From the NCBI GenBank assembly GCA_017302015.1, contig JAFLEE010000031.1, forward strand, positions 1 through 50,335: a stretch of DNA of 50,335 nucleotides, read 5' to 3'. Below are positions 32,074 to 40,470 of this stretch, piece by piece; within the stretch, counting starts at the first letter, position 1, and every line of letters starts with the position of its first letter. The notes under the pieces are model-generated. The model searched no databases. It worked only from the letters and a program-made list of their open reading frames with translations, and was not told the DNA's origin. The DNA comes from Spirochaetota bacterium. GTDB lineage: Bacteria; Spirochaetota; UBA12135; COTS27; JAFLEE01. The translations under genes were made by a program, and so were the position numbers.

Positions 32074-34251
32074 ATGCTGCGGTCCCTGATCCCCCACCTC
32101 CCGCTCCTGGCGGTGCTTTTAAGCGCGCTATTGGCCGTCTACGTGGCCCGCCGCGGGGTCGCGGGGAAAACTAATCGGCTCTATCTCCTCCTCAACCTCG
32201 CCATCGGCTTCTTCTCCCTGGGCTCGTGGATTTGCGCCAATGTCGGCGCCTGGAGCCAGGGCACCCCCCACCCGGAGCGGCTCTGGTACCTCGCCAGCAT
32301 GTTCGGGCAATGGGGGGATGTGCTCATCCCGATCTGGGTCATGTTCGCCGCTTCCTACGCGGGGCGCGGGGAATGGCTTAAGGGATGGCGCCTAGGCCTC
32401 GTCTGGGCCCCCTTCCTCGCGGGGGCGATCGCCGTGCCGACCGATCCCCTGCACCACCTTTGGCTGGGGGTCGGCCCGACGAGCGCCCATGCGAACGGGG
32501 CCTTCTTCACCTACTACTTCCTGCTCCTCGCCCTCGAGAACCTCCTCGGCCAATTCTTCTTCTTCCGCATGATCCTGGAGGCGGGGGAAGCGCGGTTCCG
32601 CAGGCAGGCGGCGCTCATGGCCGTGGCCTCCGCGATCCCGCTGCTCGCCAACTTGGCCTATTATTTCGGGCCCGAGGTCGTCCACCATCTCCATTGGAAG
32701 CAGGTGGACGTTTCGGTGCTTTCGTTCGTCCTCACGGACCTCTGCTTCTTCTACATCCTCTTCCGCCTGGAGTTCCTCGACCTCCTCCCCCTGGCGCTCT
32801 CCGAGGTCTTCAGCGCGATCTCCGACCCCATCTTCCTCGTCAATAACCGCATGGTCATCCTCCGCCTCAACCGGGCCGCCCAGAAACTCATGCCCCAGGC
32901 CGCCCCGGGCGACGCCCTCCACGAGCGCCTGCCCGACCTCTCCCTCAAGATCGCGGAGAGGACCCTCGAGCGCGGCGAAGCGCCCTCCCCCGAGCCCATC
33001 CAACTCCGCCTCGAGGAGCGCCATTACCTCGCGCGCATGATCGAGGTCCGCCCCAGCAACGAACGGGCGGGGCTCGCGGTGATGCTCACCGACGTCACCG
33101 ACCTCACGCGCGCCCGGGAAGAGGCCTGGGCGGCCGGCCAGGCGCAGACCCGCTTCCTCATGAAGATGTCCCACCAATTGCGCAACCCGCTCCAGGGCAT
33201 CATCGGCTACAGCGAGATCCTCGCCGGCCGCCTCGCCGAGCACGACCAATCCCTCGCCGCGCGCACCCTCGAGCAGGCCCGACGCATGCTGGTGCTGGTC
33301 AACGACCTCATCGATTTCAGCCGGGCCACCCGCGACCCCGGGAGCGGGGAGAGCAAACCCCTCTCCTTGCGCCGCCTCGCCGACGACCTCAAGGCCTCCA
33401 TGGGCGACAAGATCCAATCGAAGGGGCTGCGCTTCGACGTGGTCGTCGACCCCGCGCTCCCCGCCCAACTCCTGGGCGACCTCCGCCGCCTGCGCCAGGT
33501 GCTCCTGAACCTGCTGGAGAACGCGCGCCGCTTCACCGACCGGGGCCAGGTCGTGCTCCACCTCCGCCTCGAGCGCCGCGAGGGCCGGCGGGCCTCGGTC
33601 GCCTTCACCGTGGAGGATACCGGCCGGGGCATGAGCCCCGAGGAGCAGGCGGCCGCCTTCGATACCTACGGGCGCTTCGAGCTCACGGCCCGCATGAACG
33701 AGGGCAGCGGCCTCGGCCTCCCCTTGAGCCGCGAGTTGGTGCGCCAAATGGGCGGCGCCCTTTCCCTCGAGAGCCAGGTCGGCCGCGGCACCCGCGCGTT
33801 TTTCACCCTGGTCCTGGACGAAGAGCCGTCGTCCGCCCCCGCCGGCGAGCCGCCCTCGGCCCCCAAGCGCGGCGGCGTGCGCGTGCTCATCGCCGAGGAC
33901 CAGGCCATGAACCGGGAACTCATCCACATGCTGGTCACCGGCTGGGGCTGCCAGGCCGACGACGCCGAAGACGGCCGGCGCGCCTTCGAGCTCTTCATGG
34001 AGCACCAGTACGATATCGTCCTCCTCGACATCCAGATGCCCGAGATGAACGGCTTCGAGGTGGCCCGGGCCATCCGCTCCCTGCCGGACCCCGCCCGCAG
34101 CCGCATCCCCATCATCGCCCTCACCGGCCACACCTACGCCGACCGCGGCGACGGCGACACCTCGCTCATGGATGATTGGCTGATCAAACCCGTTCCGTCC
34201 CTCGACCTCCAGGCCACGCTGTGGAAATGGGCCGATCGGCGGCGCCCCTGA
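32074..34251 (+). CDS. Hybrid histidine kinase with 7TM sensor and receiver
   Basis: The 725-aa membrane sensor has about seven membrane helices in residues 1-235, resembling the 7TM histidine-kinase N-terminal domain. A PAS-like linker (SDPIFLVNNRMVILRLNRAAQKLMP) spans about 240-345. The HisKA box has H367 in KMSHQLRNPLQGIIGYSEIL. The ATPase domain has the N box NLLENARRF, EDTGRGM and GSGLGLPLSRELV. A C-terminal receiver has D652 in LLDIQMPEMNG and K705 in LIKP. All phosphotransfer residues are present. Output must go to another protein; the receiver fused to LpxC is one conceivable but unproven partner. The folP gene follows immediately. Confidence 0.92.
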   Translation: MLRSLIPHLPLLAVLLSALLAVYVARRGVAGKTNRLYLLLNLAIGFFSLGSWICANVGAWSQGTPHPERLWYLASMFGQWGDVLIPIWVMFAASYAGRGEWLKGWRLGLVWAPFLAGAIAVPTDPLHHLWLGVGPTSAHANGAFFTYYFLLLALENLLGQFFFFRMILEAGEARFRRQAALMAVASAIPLLANLAYYFGPEVVHHLHWKQVDVSVLSFVLTDLCFFYILFRLEFLDLLPLALSEVFSAISDPIFLVNNRMVILRLNRAAQKLMPQAAPGDALHERLPDLSLKIAERTLERGEAPSPEPIQLRLEERHYLARMIEVRPSNERAGLAVMLTDVTDLTRAREEAWAAGQAQTRFLMKMSHQLRNPLQGIIGYSEILAGRLAEHDQSLAARTLEQARRMLVLVNDLIDFSRATRDPGSGESKPLSLRRLADDLKASMGDKIQSKGLRFDVVVDPALPAQLLGDLRRLRQVLLNLLENARRFTDRGQVVLHLRLERREGRRASVAFTVEDTGRGMSPEEQAAAFDTYGRFELTARMNEGSGLGLPLSRELVRQMGGALSLESQVGRGTRAFFTLVLDEEPSSAPAGEPPSAPKRGGVRVLIAEDQAMNRELIHMLVTGWGCQADDAEDGRRAFELFMEHQYDIVLLDIQMPEMNGFEVARAIRSLPDPARSRIPIIALTGHTYADRGDGDTSLMDDWLIKPVPSLDLQATLWKWADRRRP

Positions 34252-34259
34252 GGATGCCC

Positions 34260-35117
34260 ATGGCCGAAACCTTCTCCCTCCGCCTGCGGGACGGCACCGT
34301 GCGCGCCTTCCCGCGGCCGACGCTCATGGGCATCCTCAACGCCACCCCCGATTCCTTCTTCGACGGCGATCCCCAGCAGAACAAGGCGCTCCTCCTGGCC
34401 CGCCTCGATCGGATGGTCCACGAGGGCGTGGCCCTGGTCGACCTCGGCGGCGAATCCACGCGGCCCGGCGCTACGCCGGTGCCCCTCCTCACCGAACTCG
34501 ACCGCGTGATCCCGCTCCTTCGCCACGCGCGCAAGGAGTACCCCGGCCTCCTTATCTCCATCGACACCACCAAGGCCGCCGTGGCCGATGCCGCCCTGCA
34601 GGAGGGCGCCGACCTCATCAACGACACCAGCGCGGGCGAAGACTCCGAGGGGCTCCTCTTCGAATCCTGCGCGCGCGCCGGCTGCCCCCTCATCCTCATG
34701 CACCGAAACGGGCGGCCCGACTCCATGCAAGACAATCCCGTCTACGGCGATGTCGTGGCCGAAGTCTGCGCCGCCCTCGCAGGGCGCGCCCGGCTCGCCC
34801 AAGCTGCGGGCATCCGCCGCGATCGCATCGTCCTCGATCCCGGCATCGGATTCGGCAAACTCGAGGCGCACAACCTCGCCCTCCTGCGCGGCCTCCCGGC
34901 CCTCAAGGCCCTCGGCTATCCGGTGCTCGTCGGCGCTTCCATGAAGCGCGTGGTGGGCGACCTCACGGGGCGCCCGACCGCCGAGCGCCTCCCGGGAACC
35001 CTGGGCCTCCATTTGGCCGCGAGCTTGCTCGGGGCCGATCTGTTGCGGCTCCACGAGCCCTGGGCGATGAAAGACGCGCTCATCGCCTTCCGTGCGCTCA
35101 TCCCCCAGGAGGTCTGA
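34260..35117 (+). CDS. folP: Dihydropteroate synthase
   Basis: FolP joins p-aminobenzoate to the pterin diphosphate in folate synthesis. The 285-aa protein has LMGILNATPDSFFDG, VDLGGESTRPGATPV, LISIDTTKAAVAD, LINDTSAG, LILMHRNGRPDSMQ, VLDPGIGFGKLEAHN and LVGASMKRV, all the family motifs in order. The ATG at 34260 is chosen because TGAGGA lies 5 bases upstream and overlaps the stop of the kinase gene; ATG at 34254 is an alternative. It is translationally close to the sensor kinase, so they likely share a transcript. The next gene downstream is convergent. Confidence 0.95.
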   Translation: MAETFSLRLRDGTVRAFPRPTLMGILNATPDSFFDGDPQQNKALLLARLDRMVHEGVALVDLGGESTRPGATPVPLLTELDRVIPLLRHARKEYPGLLISIDTTKAAVADAALQEGADLINDTSAGEDSEGLLFESCARAGCPLILMHRNGRPDSMQDNPVYGDVVAEVCAALAGRARLAQAAGIRRDRIVLDPGIGFGKLEAHNLALLRGLPALKALGYPVLVGASMKRVVGDLTGRPTAERLPGTLGLHLAASLLGADLLRLHEPWAMKDALIAFRALIPQEV

Positions 35118-35125
35118 GCCGCGGC

Positions 35126-35908
35126 CTAGGCCTTCCGCGCCGTCTTCTGGTCCGGCATGCGCCCGAGGGCGCGCAGGAAACCGTCGAGGATCGTGAGGGG
35201 ATGGGGCGGGCACCCCGGGATGAAATAGTCCACGGGAACGACCTCGGCGGCGCCGCCGAGTTGCTCTTTCTGCCCGGCGTAGGGGCCGCCGCTGATGGCG
35301 CAGGCGCCGACGGCGAAGGCGAGCTTGGGTTCGGGGATGGCCGCCCAAGTTTTACGCACCGCGAGGTCCATATTGCGGGTGACGGGGCCGCAGATCACCA
35401 TGCCGTCGGCGTGGCGGGGCGAGGCGACGTATTGGATGCCGAAGCGGGAGAGATCCCACACGATGGTCTGGAGGACGTTCACATCCACCTCGCAGCCGTT
35501 GCATCCCCCCGCGCTGACCACCCGCAGGCGCAGCGAGCGCCCGAGCACGCGCCGAAGTTCCTTCCCCATGGCCTCGGCCAGGACGAGGCCTTCGCCGGAG
35601 TCGATGCGGAGGTCTTTGCGGTCCGAGACGGCCAGCCGATGGTCCCCGGTGAAGCGCACGGCCCCCGTGGGGCAGGCGTCGGTGCAGGCGGTGCAGAAGA
35701 GGCATTTCCCGAGGTCGAGGTGGAGGCCCTTACGGGCGCTGATGGCGCCGGTCGGGCAGGCCGCCTCGCAGGCCCGGCAGCCCGAGGCGCAAGCTTTCGC
35801 GTCGAGGACGGGCAGGCCACGGAAACGGTCCGGCAGCGGCGGCGCCACGTTCGGCATGCGGTTGGTGCGGTGTCCCTGGGCGAGGCGGGTGAGTAGGATT
35901 CGGTGCAT
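35126..35908 (-). CDS. Ferredoxin-NuoB-like fusion of the Ehr-type complex
   Basis: The 260-aa protein joins two parts. Residues 30-90 hold a two-cluster ferredoxin (C40, C44, C47, C51 and C69, C72, C75, C79). Residues 125-245 match the complex I NuoB / hydrogenase small-subunit family, with GGCNGCEVDVN (C136, C139), VGACAISGG (C203) and IPGCPPHP (C233), so the proximal cluster is intact. The first ferredoxin motif has one extra residue between its first two cysteines. In E. coli hydrogenases 3 and 4 these are separate proteins. It is the last gene of the operon, 6 bases after the large-subunit gene, and should move electrons towards the membrane arm. Confidence 0.88.
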   Translation of the reverse strand: MHRILLTRLAQGHRTNRMPNVAPPLPDRFRGLPVLDAKACASGCRACEAACPTGAISARKGLHLDLGKCLFCTACTDACPTGAVRFTGDHRLAVSDRKDLRIDSGEGLVLAEAMGKELRRVLGRSLRLRVVSAGGCNGCEVDVNVLQTIVWDLSRFGIQYVASPRHADGMVICGPVTRNMDLAVRKTWAAIPEPKLAFAVGACAISGGPYAGQKEQLGGAAEVVPVDYFIPGCPPHPLTILDGFLRALGRMPDQKTARKA

Positions 35909-35914
35909 GGTGGG

Positions 35915-37453
35915 TTACAGGTCGACGCCGCAATACGACAGGTTGAAGCTCTTATTGCACAGGGGGAAATCGGAGATCTGGCCGCCGCGCATGGCCAGGG
36001 CGAGCCCGCTCCAATTGTGGAACGACGGGTCGATGACCTTATACAGCGAAAAGGCCCCGCCCGCATCGGTGACGGCGAGGTGGGCGATCTCGCCCCGCCA
36101 ACCTTCCACGAGGCTTAAGCAGACCTGATTGGCCCCGAGGGCGGGCCGATCGCGGCGCTCCGCCTTCTTCCCCTCGCCCAGGGCCCCGAGGGCGCTGACG
36201 GCTTTGGAGAGGAAATCGATGCTGTGGTGCATCTCGCGCCAACGCACCCAGGCCCGCGCGAAGACGTCGCCGCCGCTACCCGCCGGGTCGTCCCAGCCGT
36301 GGGGGATGAGCGACTGGGAGGATCCGGAAAGCGGATGCTGGAGCCGCACGTCCAACCGCAGGCCGGAGGCCCTTGCCGCGGGTCCGACGGCTCCGATCTC
36401 CTGCGCCTGCTCACCGGTGAGGAGACCCACCCGTTCGAAACGCTGCATGACCGTGGGCGCCTGCCAAAGGAGGTTCACGGCCGCCTGCGTTTCCGCCCAG
36501 GCCTTCTCCATTCGCGTACGGAGTTCGAGGCAGCGATCGCCGTCTAAGTCGAATCCGACCCCGCCCGGGCGGACGAGGTCGCGGCCCAAACGACTTCCGC
36601 ACAGCAGTGCGCTGAGGTTGAGCCAATCCCCCCGGATGCGCCCGCAAAAACTCGATGTGGGGAGGAACCCGACGTCTCCCGCGAGGGCGCCCAGGTCGCC
36701 AGTGTGGTTGGCGAGGCGTTCGAGTTCGAGGGCGATGGCGCGGATGAGGGAGGCCCGGGGGCCGGGCGCGATGCCCGAAAGCGCCTCGATATTCTGGCAA
36801 TAGGCCCAGGTATGCCCGATGGTGGTGTCGCCCGCGGCGCTTTCCATCATCTTGAGGGTCGCGGCGTGGGGCCCGCCGAGGAGGGCCCGCTCGATGCCGC
36901 GGTGCTGGTAGCCCAGGGCGATCTCGAGGTGGAAGACCTCCTCGCCGAGGCACTGGAAGCGGAAATGCCCGGGTTCGATCACCCCGGCGTGCACCGGGCC
37001 CACCCCGACCTCGTGGATGGAAGTACCCTCCACCCGGTAGAAGGGGATGAGGCCGGCGAGGACCTCCGCGGGTTTCCTCCCGAAGGGATCGGGCCCCGGC
37101 CGGCCCGGCAGGTGCCCGCGCACCGGCTTGAACCACGGGTGCCCCTCGGGCAGGAGGCCCTGCTGCTCGGCCATCTCGCGCTCGAAGAGTTGGGCCGCCG
37201 GGCACTCGGGGGTGAGCGCGGGGTACGCCGGCTTCGAAAGCGCCGTGCGGGCCATCCCCAGGATCCCGGCCTCGTCGTCGGCCATAATGGCAAATAGTTG
37301 TAGTTTTTCATCCGCGCAGAGCGCCACGAGGCGGCTGCCCGAGGCCACGGAGGCGATGACGCAGTCCCGGAACGCCCCCGGGGAAAGCTTGGGCACCTTC
37401 TTGAGGGGGAGCGCCGCGCCGTTGGACACCCGCGCGAGGTTCCCCGACATCAT
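35915..37453 (-). CDS. NuoCD/HyfG-like large subunit without nickel ligands
   Basis: The 512-aa protein fuses a NuoC-like N-terminus (about 1-130) to a NuoD / group 4 hydrogenase large-subunit body. Signatures include GVGPVHAGVIEPGHFRF, LEIALGYQHRGIERALL and ERLANHTGDLGALAGDVG. A hydrogenase would carry CGxC after the conserved helix; here the place reads A207-G208-D209-T210. The C-terminal DPCxxC is replaced by DFPLCNKSFNLSYCG (C499, C508). So this is not a functional [NiFe] hydrogenase. It matches the energy-converting-hydrogenase-related (Ehr) class, whose electron partner is not settled. It overlaps the upstream gene by 4 bases. Confidence 0.88.
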   Translation of the reverse strand: MMSGNLARVSNGAALPLKKVPKLSPGAFRDCVIASVASGSRLVALCADEKLQLFAIMADDEAGILGMARTALSKPAYPALTPECPAAQLFEREMAEQQGLLPEGHPWFKPVRGHLPGRPGPDPFGRKPAEVLAGLIPFYRVEGTSIHEVGVGPVHAGVIEPGHFRFQCLGEEVFHLEIALGYQHRGIERALLGGPHAATLKMMESAAGDTTIGHTWAYCQNIEALSGIAPGPRASLIRAIALELERLANHTGDLGALAGDVGFLPTSSFCGRIRGDWLNLSALLCGSRLGRDLVRPGGVGFDLDGDRCLELRTRMEKAWAETQAAVNLLWQAPTVMQRFERVGLLTGEQAQEIGAVGPAARASGLRLDVRLQHPLSGSSQSLIPHGWDDPAGSGGDVFARAWVRWREMHHSIDFLSKAVSALGALGEGKKAERRDRPALGANQVCLSLVEGWRGEIAHLAVTDAGGAFSLYKVIDPSFHNWSGLALAMRGGQISDFPLCNKSFNLSYCGVDL

Positions 37454-38880
37454 GGGAGCCCCCCGACGGCCTGGGACGCCTGGGACAGCACCGAGGCCAG
37501 GGGCTCGGGCAGCCAGAGCCCCAGGAGGAGGGCGAGGGCGAGGGCGGTGAGGATGGGCGCGGTGGTGCCGAAACGGTCGCGGAACGGGGCCTCCTTGGGT
37601 TCCGCGTTGGAGGGGCCCTGCACTGCCCGCAGCACCGAGGCGCTCATGCCAAGGAAGATCACGGCGAGGGTCACGAGGAAGATGCTCCCCAGGATCCAGC
37701 GCCCCCCGCCGAGGAGCGTCAGGATGAGGCCGAACTCGCTATAGAAGGGGGCGAAGGGCGGCAGCGCGGTGATGGCGAGGAAGGCGATGAGGAACGACCA
37801 GCCCGAGACGGGAAGCCGCCGCACCGCGCCGGTGACCTCGGGGAGGAGTTTCGTGAGGTAGGCCCGGTGGATGTTCCCGACGGAGAGGAAGAGGGCGCAT
37901 TTCACCAGGGCGTTGGCCGCCAGGTGGTAGAGGGCGAACCGCGCGGCGGCGCCGCCCACCCCGATGCCCAGGGCGATGATGCCCATGTGCTCGACGCTCG
38001 AATAGGCGAGGAGGCGCTTGAGGTCGGCCTGGCGCACGAGGAAGACCATGGCCCACACGAGGGAGAGGACGCCGAAGCCGATGAGGAGTTCCCGGGCGAA
38101 GGGCCCCTGGCTTCCGGGGAAGACGATGGACCCCGCGCGCAGGAGGCACGCGATGGCGCACGAGGTCACCCCGCCGGCGAGCACCGCGCCCACGAGGCCG
38201 GGCGCCTCCCCGTAGGCATCGGGCTTCCACGAGTGGAGCGGGGCGAGGCCCATCTTCGTCCCGTAGCCGACGAGGAGGAGCACGAAGCCGACCCGCACCC
38301 ACGGCGCCGAGAGGCTATCGGAGGCGGAGATGAGGCCGTGGATGAAGAGCGGCTCCTTCATCCCGGCCTGGTGCGCGGCGAAGGAGAGGCTGACCGTGCC
38401 CATGAGGGCCAGCGCGACCCCCACCGACCCGATGAGGAGGTACTTCCACGCCGCTTCGATGGACCGGGGCGTGCGGTTGAAGAACACCATGGGGGCCGTG
38501 GCGAGGGTGGTGGTCTCCATCATGACCCACAGCAGCCCGAGATGCTGGGCGGTGACCACCCCGGCGGAGAGGCCGCAGAAGGCGCACAGGCACATGAGGA
38601 GGATGCGGTCGTTGCGGTCCTTTCTCAGGGCCAGGTAGGCCGGGACGTACCAGGCGCAAAGCACCATGAGCACGTCGATCACGAGGAGGATCCAGGTGGC
38701 GAGGGCGTCGAGGGAAAGCCACGCCCCCAGGAAAGGGCCCGGATGGCCCCATTGGGAGAGCAGCACCGCGAGGTCGGCGAGGCTCACGAGGAGCGGCAGC
38801 CGCGTGCGGGCGGCCCGCCACGGCAGGAGGGCGGCGAGGAGGAGCCCCATGGCGGGGAAGAGGAAATGGAGCAGCATCAC
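37450..38880 (-). CDS. hyfF: Antiporter-like membrane subunit (HyfF/NuoN type)
   Basis: The 476-aa protein has about 13-14 membrane helices of the Mrp/NuoLMN family. The pumping residues are visible: E122 in VMMETTTLATAP (TM5), K209 in YGTKMGLAPLHSWKPDAYGEAP (TM7) and K288 in RQADLKRLLAYSSVEHMG (TM8). It should translocate protons or sodium as part of the complex. The ATG overlaps no gene upstream (4-base gap to the NuoK-like gene) and its stop overlaps the large-subunit start, giving tight coupling. Confidence 0.9.
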   Translation of the reverse strand: MMLLHFLFPAMGLLLAALLPWRAARTRLPLLVSLADLAVLLSQWGHPGPFLGAWLSLDALATWILLVIDVLMVLCAWYVPAYLALRKDRNDRILLMCLCAFCGLSAGVVTAQHLGLLWVMMETTTLATAPMVFFNRTPRSIEAAWKYLLIGSVGVALALMGTVSLSFAAHQAGMKEPLFIHGLISASDSLSAPWVRVGFVLLLVGYGTKMGLAPLHSWKPDAYGEAPGLVGAVLAGGVTSCAIACLLRAGSIVFPGSQGPFARELLIGFGVLSLVWAMVFLVRQADLKRLLAYSSVEHMGIIALGIGVGGAAARFALYHLAANALVKCALFLSVGNIHRAYLTKLLPEVTGAVRRLPVSGWSFLIAFLAITALPPFAPFYSEFGLILTLLGGGRWILGSIFLVTLAVIFLGMSASVLRAVQGPSNAEPKEAPFRDRFGTTAPILTALALALLLGLWLPEPLASVLSQASQAVGGLP

Positions 38881-38884
38881 GGCC

Positions 38885-39520
38885 TTATTCCTTGAGGTTG
38901 CTCAGGCGGCTGGTATCGGTGGAGGAGAACGCATTTTGGATATGGTTGATCACGATCCCCATGACGAAGATGCCCACCACGAGGTCGAGCAGCATGGCCG
39001 ACTCGACGAGGAGCGGGGCGTCTTCCACCACCAGCATGCCGAAGATGAAGATCCCGTTCTCGAGGCCGAGATAGCCGATGACCTGGGTGAGGGCCTTGCG
39101 CCGGGAGACCAGGAGGAGGAACCCGTTGAAGACGGTGGCCAGGGCGGTGGCCACGATGAGCGAGGCCGCGTGGCTGTTCGGCAGCGGCATCATCCCCGAG
39201 ACGAGGAGGCTGAAGCCCGTGCCCACCGCGCACACGAGCACCGAGGCCGTCGGCCCCAGGTAGGGGCTCCTTTCCCGCGTCACGCTTTGGCCGTCGAGGG
39301 CGCGGCGCAACAGGCGCGGGATGACCCAACCCTTCACCAGGGCCGTGATGGCGACCATGGCGAGGACGTACCAATGGAGGTGGTGGTGGACGGCGAGGAG
39401 GAGGGCGGCGAGGAGCCAACCCTGCAGGGCCGAGAATTGGATGTACTTGCGCAGGTCGTTGCTCGCGGCGACGAAGAAATTGCTGATCATCAGCACGGCG
39501 AGGAGGAGGCTTACGGTCAT
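38885..39520 (-). CDS. hyfE: HyfE/NuoK-like membrane subunit
   Basis: The 211-aa protein has about six membrane helices. The start at 39520 gives MTVSLLLAVLMISNFFVAA; longer in-frame readings run into the neighbouring gene. The NuoK-like core is LTQVIGYLGLENGIFIFGMLVVEDAPLLVESAMLLDLVVGIFVMG, with buried glutamates E154 and E173 that fit the NuoK ion path. Length is typical of HyfE, which is larger than NuoK. It sits between the NuoH-like and HyfF-like genes as in hydrogenase-4-type operons. Confidence 0.88.
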   Translation of the reverse strand: MTVSLLLAVLMISNFFVAASNDLRKYIQFSALQGWLLAALLLAVHHHLHWYVLAMVAITALVKGWVIPRLLRRALDGQSVTRERSPYLGPTASVLVCAVGTGFSLLVSGMMPLPNSHAASLIVATALATVFNGFLLLVSRRKALTQVIGYLGLENGIFIFGMLVVEDAPLLVESAMLLDLVVGIFVMGIVINHIQNAFSSTDTSRLSNLKE

Positions 39521-39528
39521 GGGAGGGC

Positions 39529-40470
39529 CTACCTTTTCACTAGGCTCAGGAGGAAGGCGAATCCGGTGAAGAGCGCCGCCGAGACGAGGAGCAGGGGGAT
39601 GCGCGGAAGCCGCAGCCGCGCGATGACCGACTCGACCACGCCGACGAGGACGGCGGCGGCGCCCACCCCGGCGAGGAACAGGCCCCAATCCAGGGGCGCG
39701 TTCCCGGTGCGCGGCAGGCAGAGGGCGAGGAGGAGGGAGATGAGGAGGAAGAGCTTCATCGACGCCCCGTAGAGGGCCATGGCCAAGAGGGGGCCGCTAT
39801 GGTCGAGGATCATCACCTCGTGGATCATCGTCAATTCGAGGTGGGTGTTTGGGTCATCGAAAGGGATGCGGCAATTCTCCACGAGGAGCACGATGAACCA
39901 GCCCAGCAGTACGAGCGCCAGGGTGCCGGCCTGGGCGCCCCAGGCTTGGCTCGCGGCGGCGAGCATGGGCGCCAGGGCCGCCTGGCCGCTTAGGACGACC
40001 AGGGCGCAGAGGCCGAGGAAGAGGCCGGGTTCGGCCAGGGCCGCGAAGGTGACTTCCCGGGCGGCGCCCATGCCCTCGAACGGCGAGCCGGTATCGAGGG
40101 CCGCGCCGACGGTGAGGAAGCGGGAGAGGCCGAGGAGCGCGACGAGCAGCACCATATCGCCGGCGAAGGAGACGGGCGCCCGGTGGTCGCCCAGGGGGAC
40201 GAGGAGGCTGACGAGCACCCCCACCACGACCGCGCCCACGGGCCCGGCGAAGAAGACCCACGAGGTGGTGCGGCTCACCACCATGCGCTTCTGGACCAGC
40301 TTGAAAAGATCGTAATACAGTTGGAGGACCGGCGGCCCCACCTTTCCCGCGAAGGCGGCCTTGGTTTTATTGATGATCCCGAGCACCAGGGGCGGGAGCG
40401 CCAGGGCCGCCACGACGTGGCAGAGGGTCTGGAACCAACCCATCGGGAAGAGCGCGCCGAGTTCAACCAT
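39529..40470 (-). CDS. hyfC: HyfC/NuoH-like membrane subunit
   Basis: The 313-aa protein has about eight membrane helices and belongs to the NuoH/HycD family, which links the soluble arm to the membrane arm. Signatures are KVGPPVLQLYYDLFKLVQKRMV near the N-terminus, GSPFEGMGAAREVTFAALAEPGLFL, and VENCRIPFDDPNTHLELTMIHEVMILDHSG, all typical of the family. It overlaps the upstream hyfB-like gene by 8 bases. Confidence 0.93.
   Translation of the reverse strand: MVELGALFPMGWFQTLCHVVAALALPPLVLGIINKTKAAFAGKVGPPVLQLYYDLFKLVQKRMVVSRTTSWVFFAGPVGAVVVGVLVSLLVPLGDHRAPVSFAGDMVLLVALLGLSRFLTVGAALDTGSPFEGMGAAREVTFAALAEPGLFLGLCALVVLSGQAALAPMLAAASQAWGAQAGTLALVLLGWFIVLLVENCRIPFDDPNTHLELTMIHEVMILDHSGPLLAMALYGASMKLFLLISLLLALCLPRTGNAPLDWGLFLAGVGAAAVLVGVVESVIARLRLPRIPLLLVSAALFTGFAFLLSLVKR

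Noticed and set aside
35915-37453. Group 4 [NiFe] hydrogenase or formate hydrogenlyase
   Set aside because: The large subunit lacks CGxC (reads AGDT) and DPCxxC, and no hydrogenase maturation or formate dehydrogenase gene is in the window.
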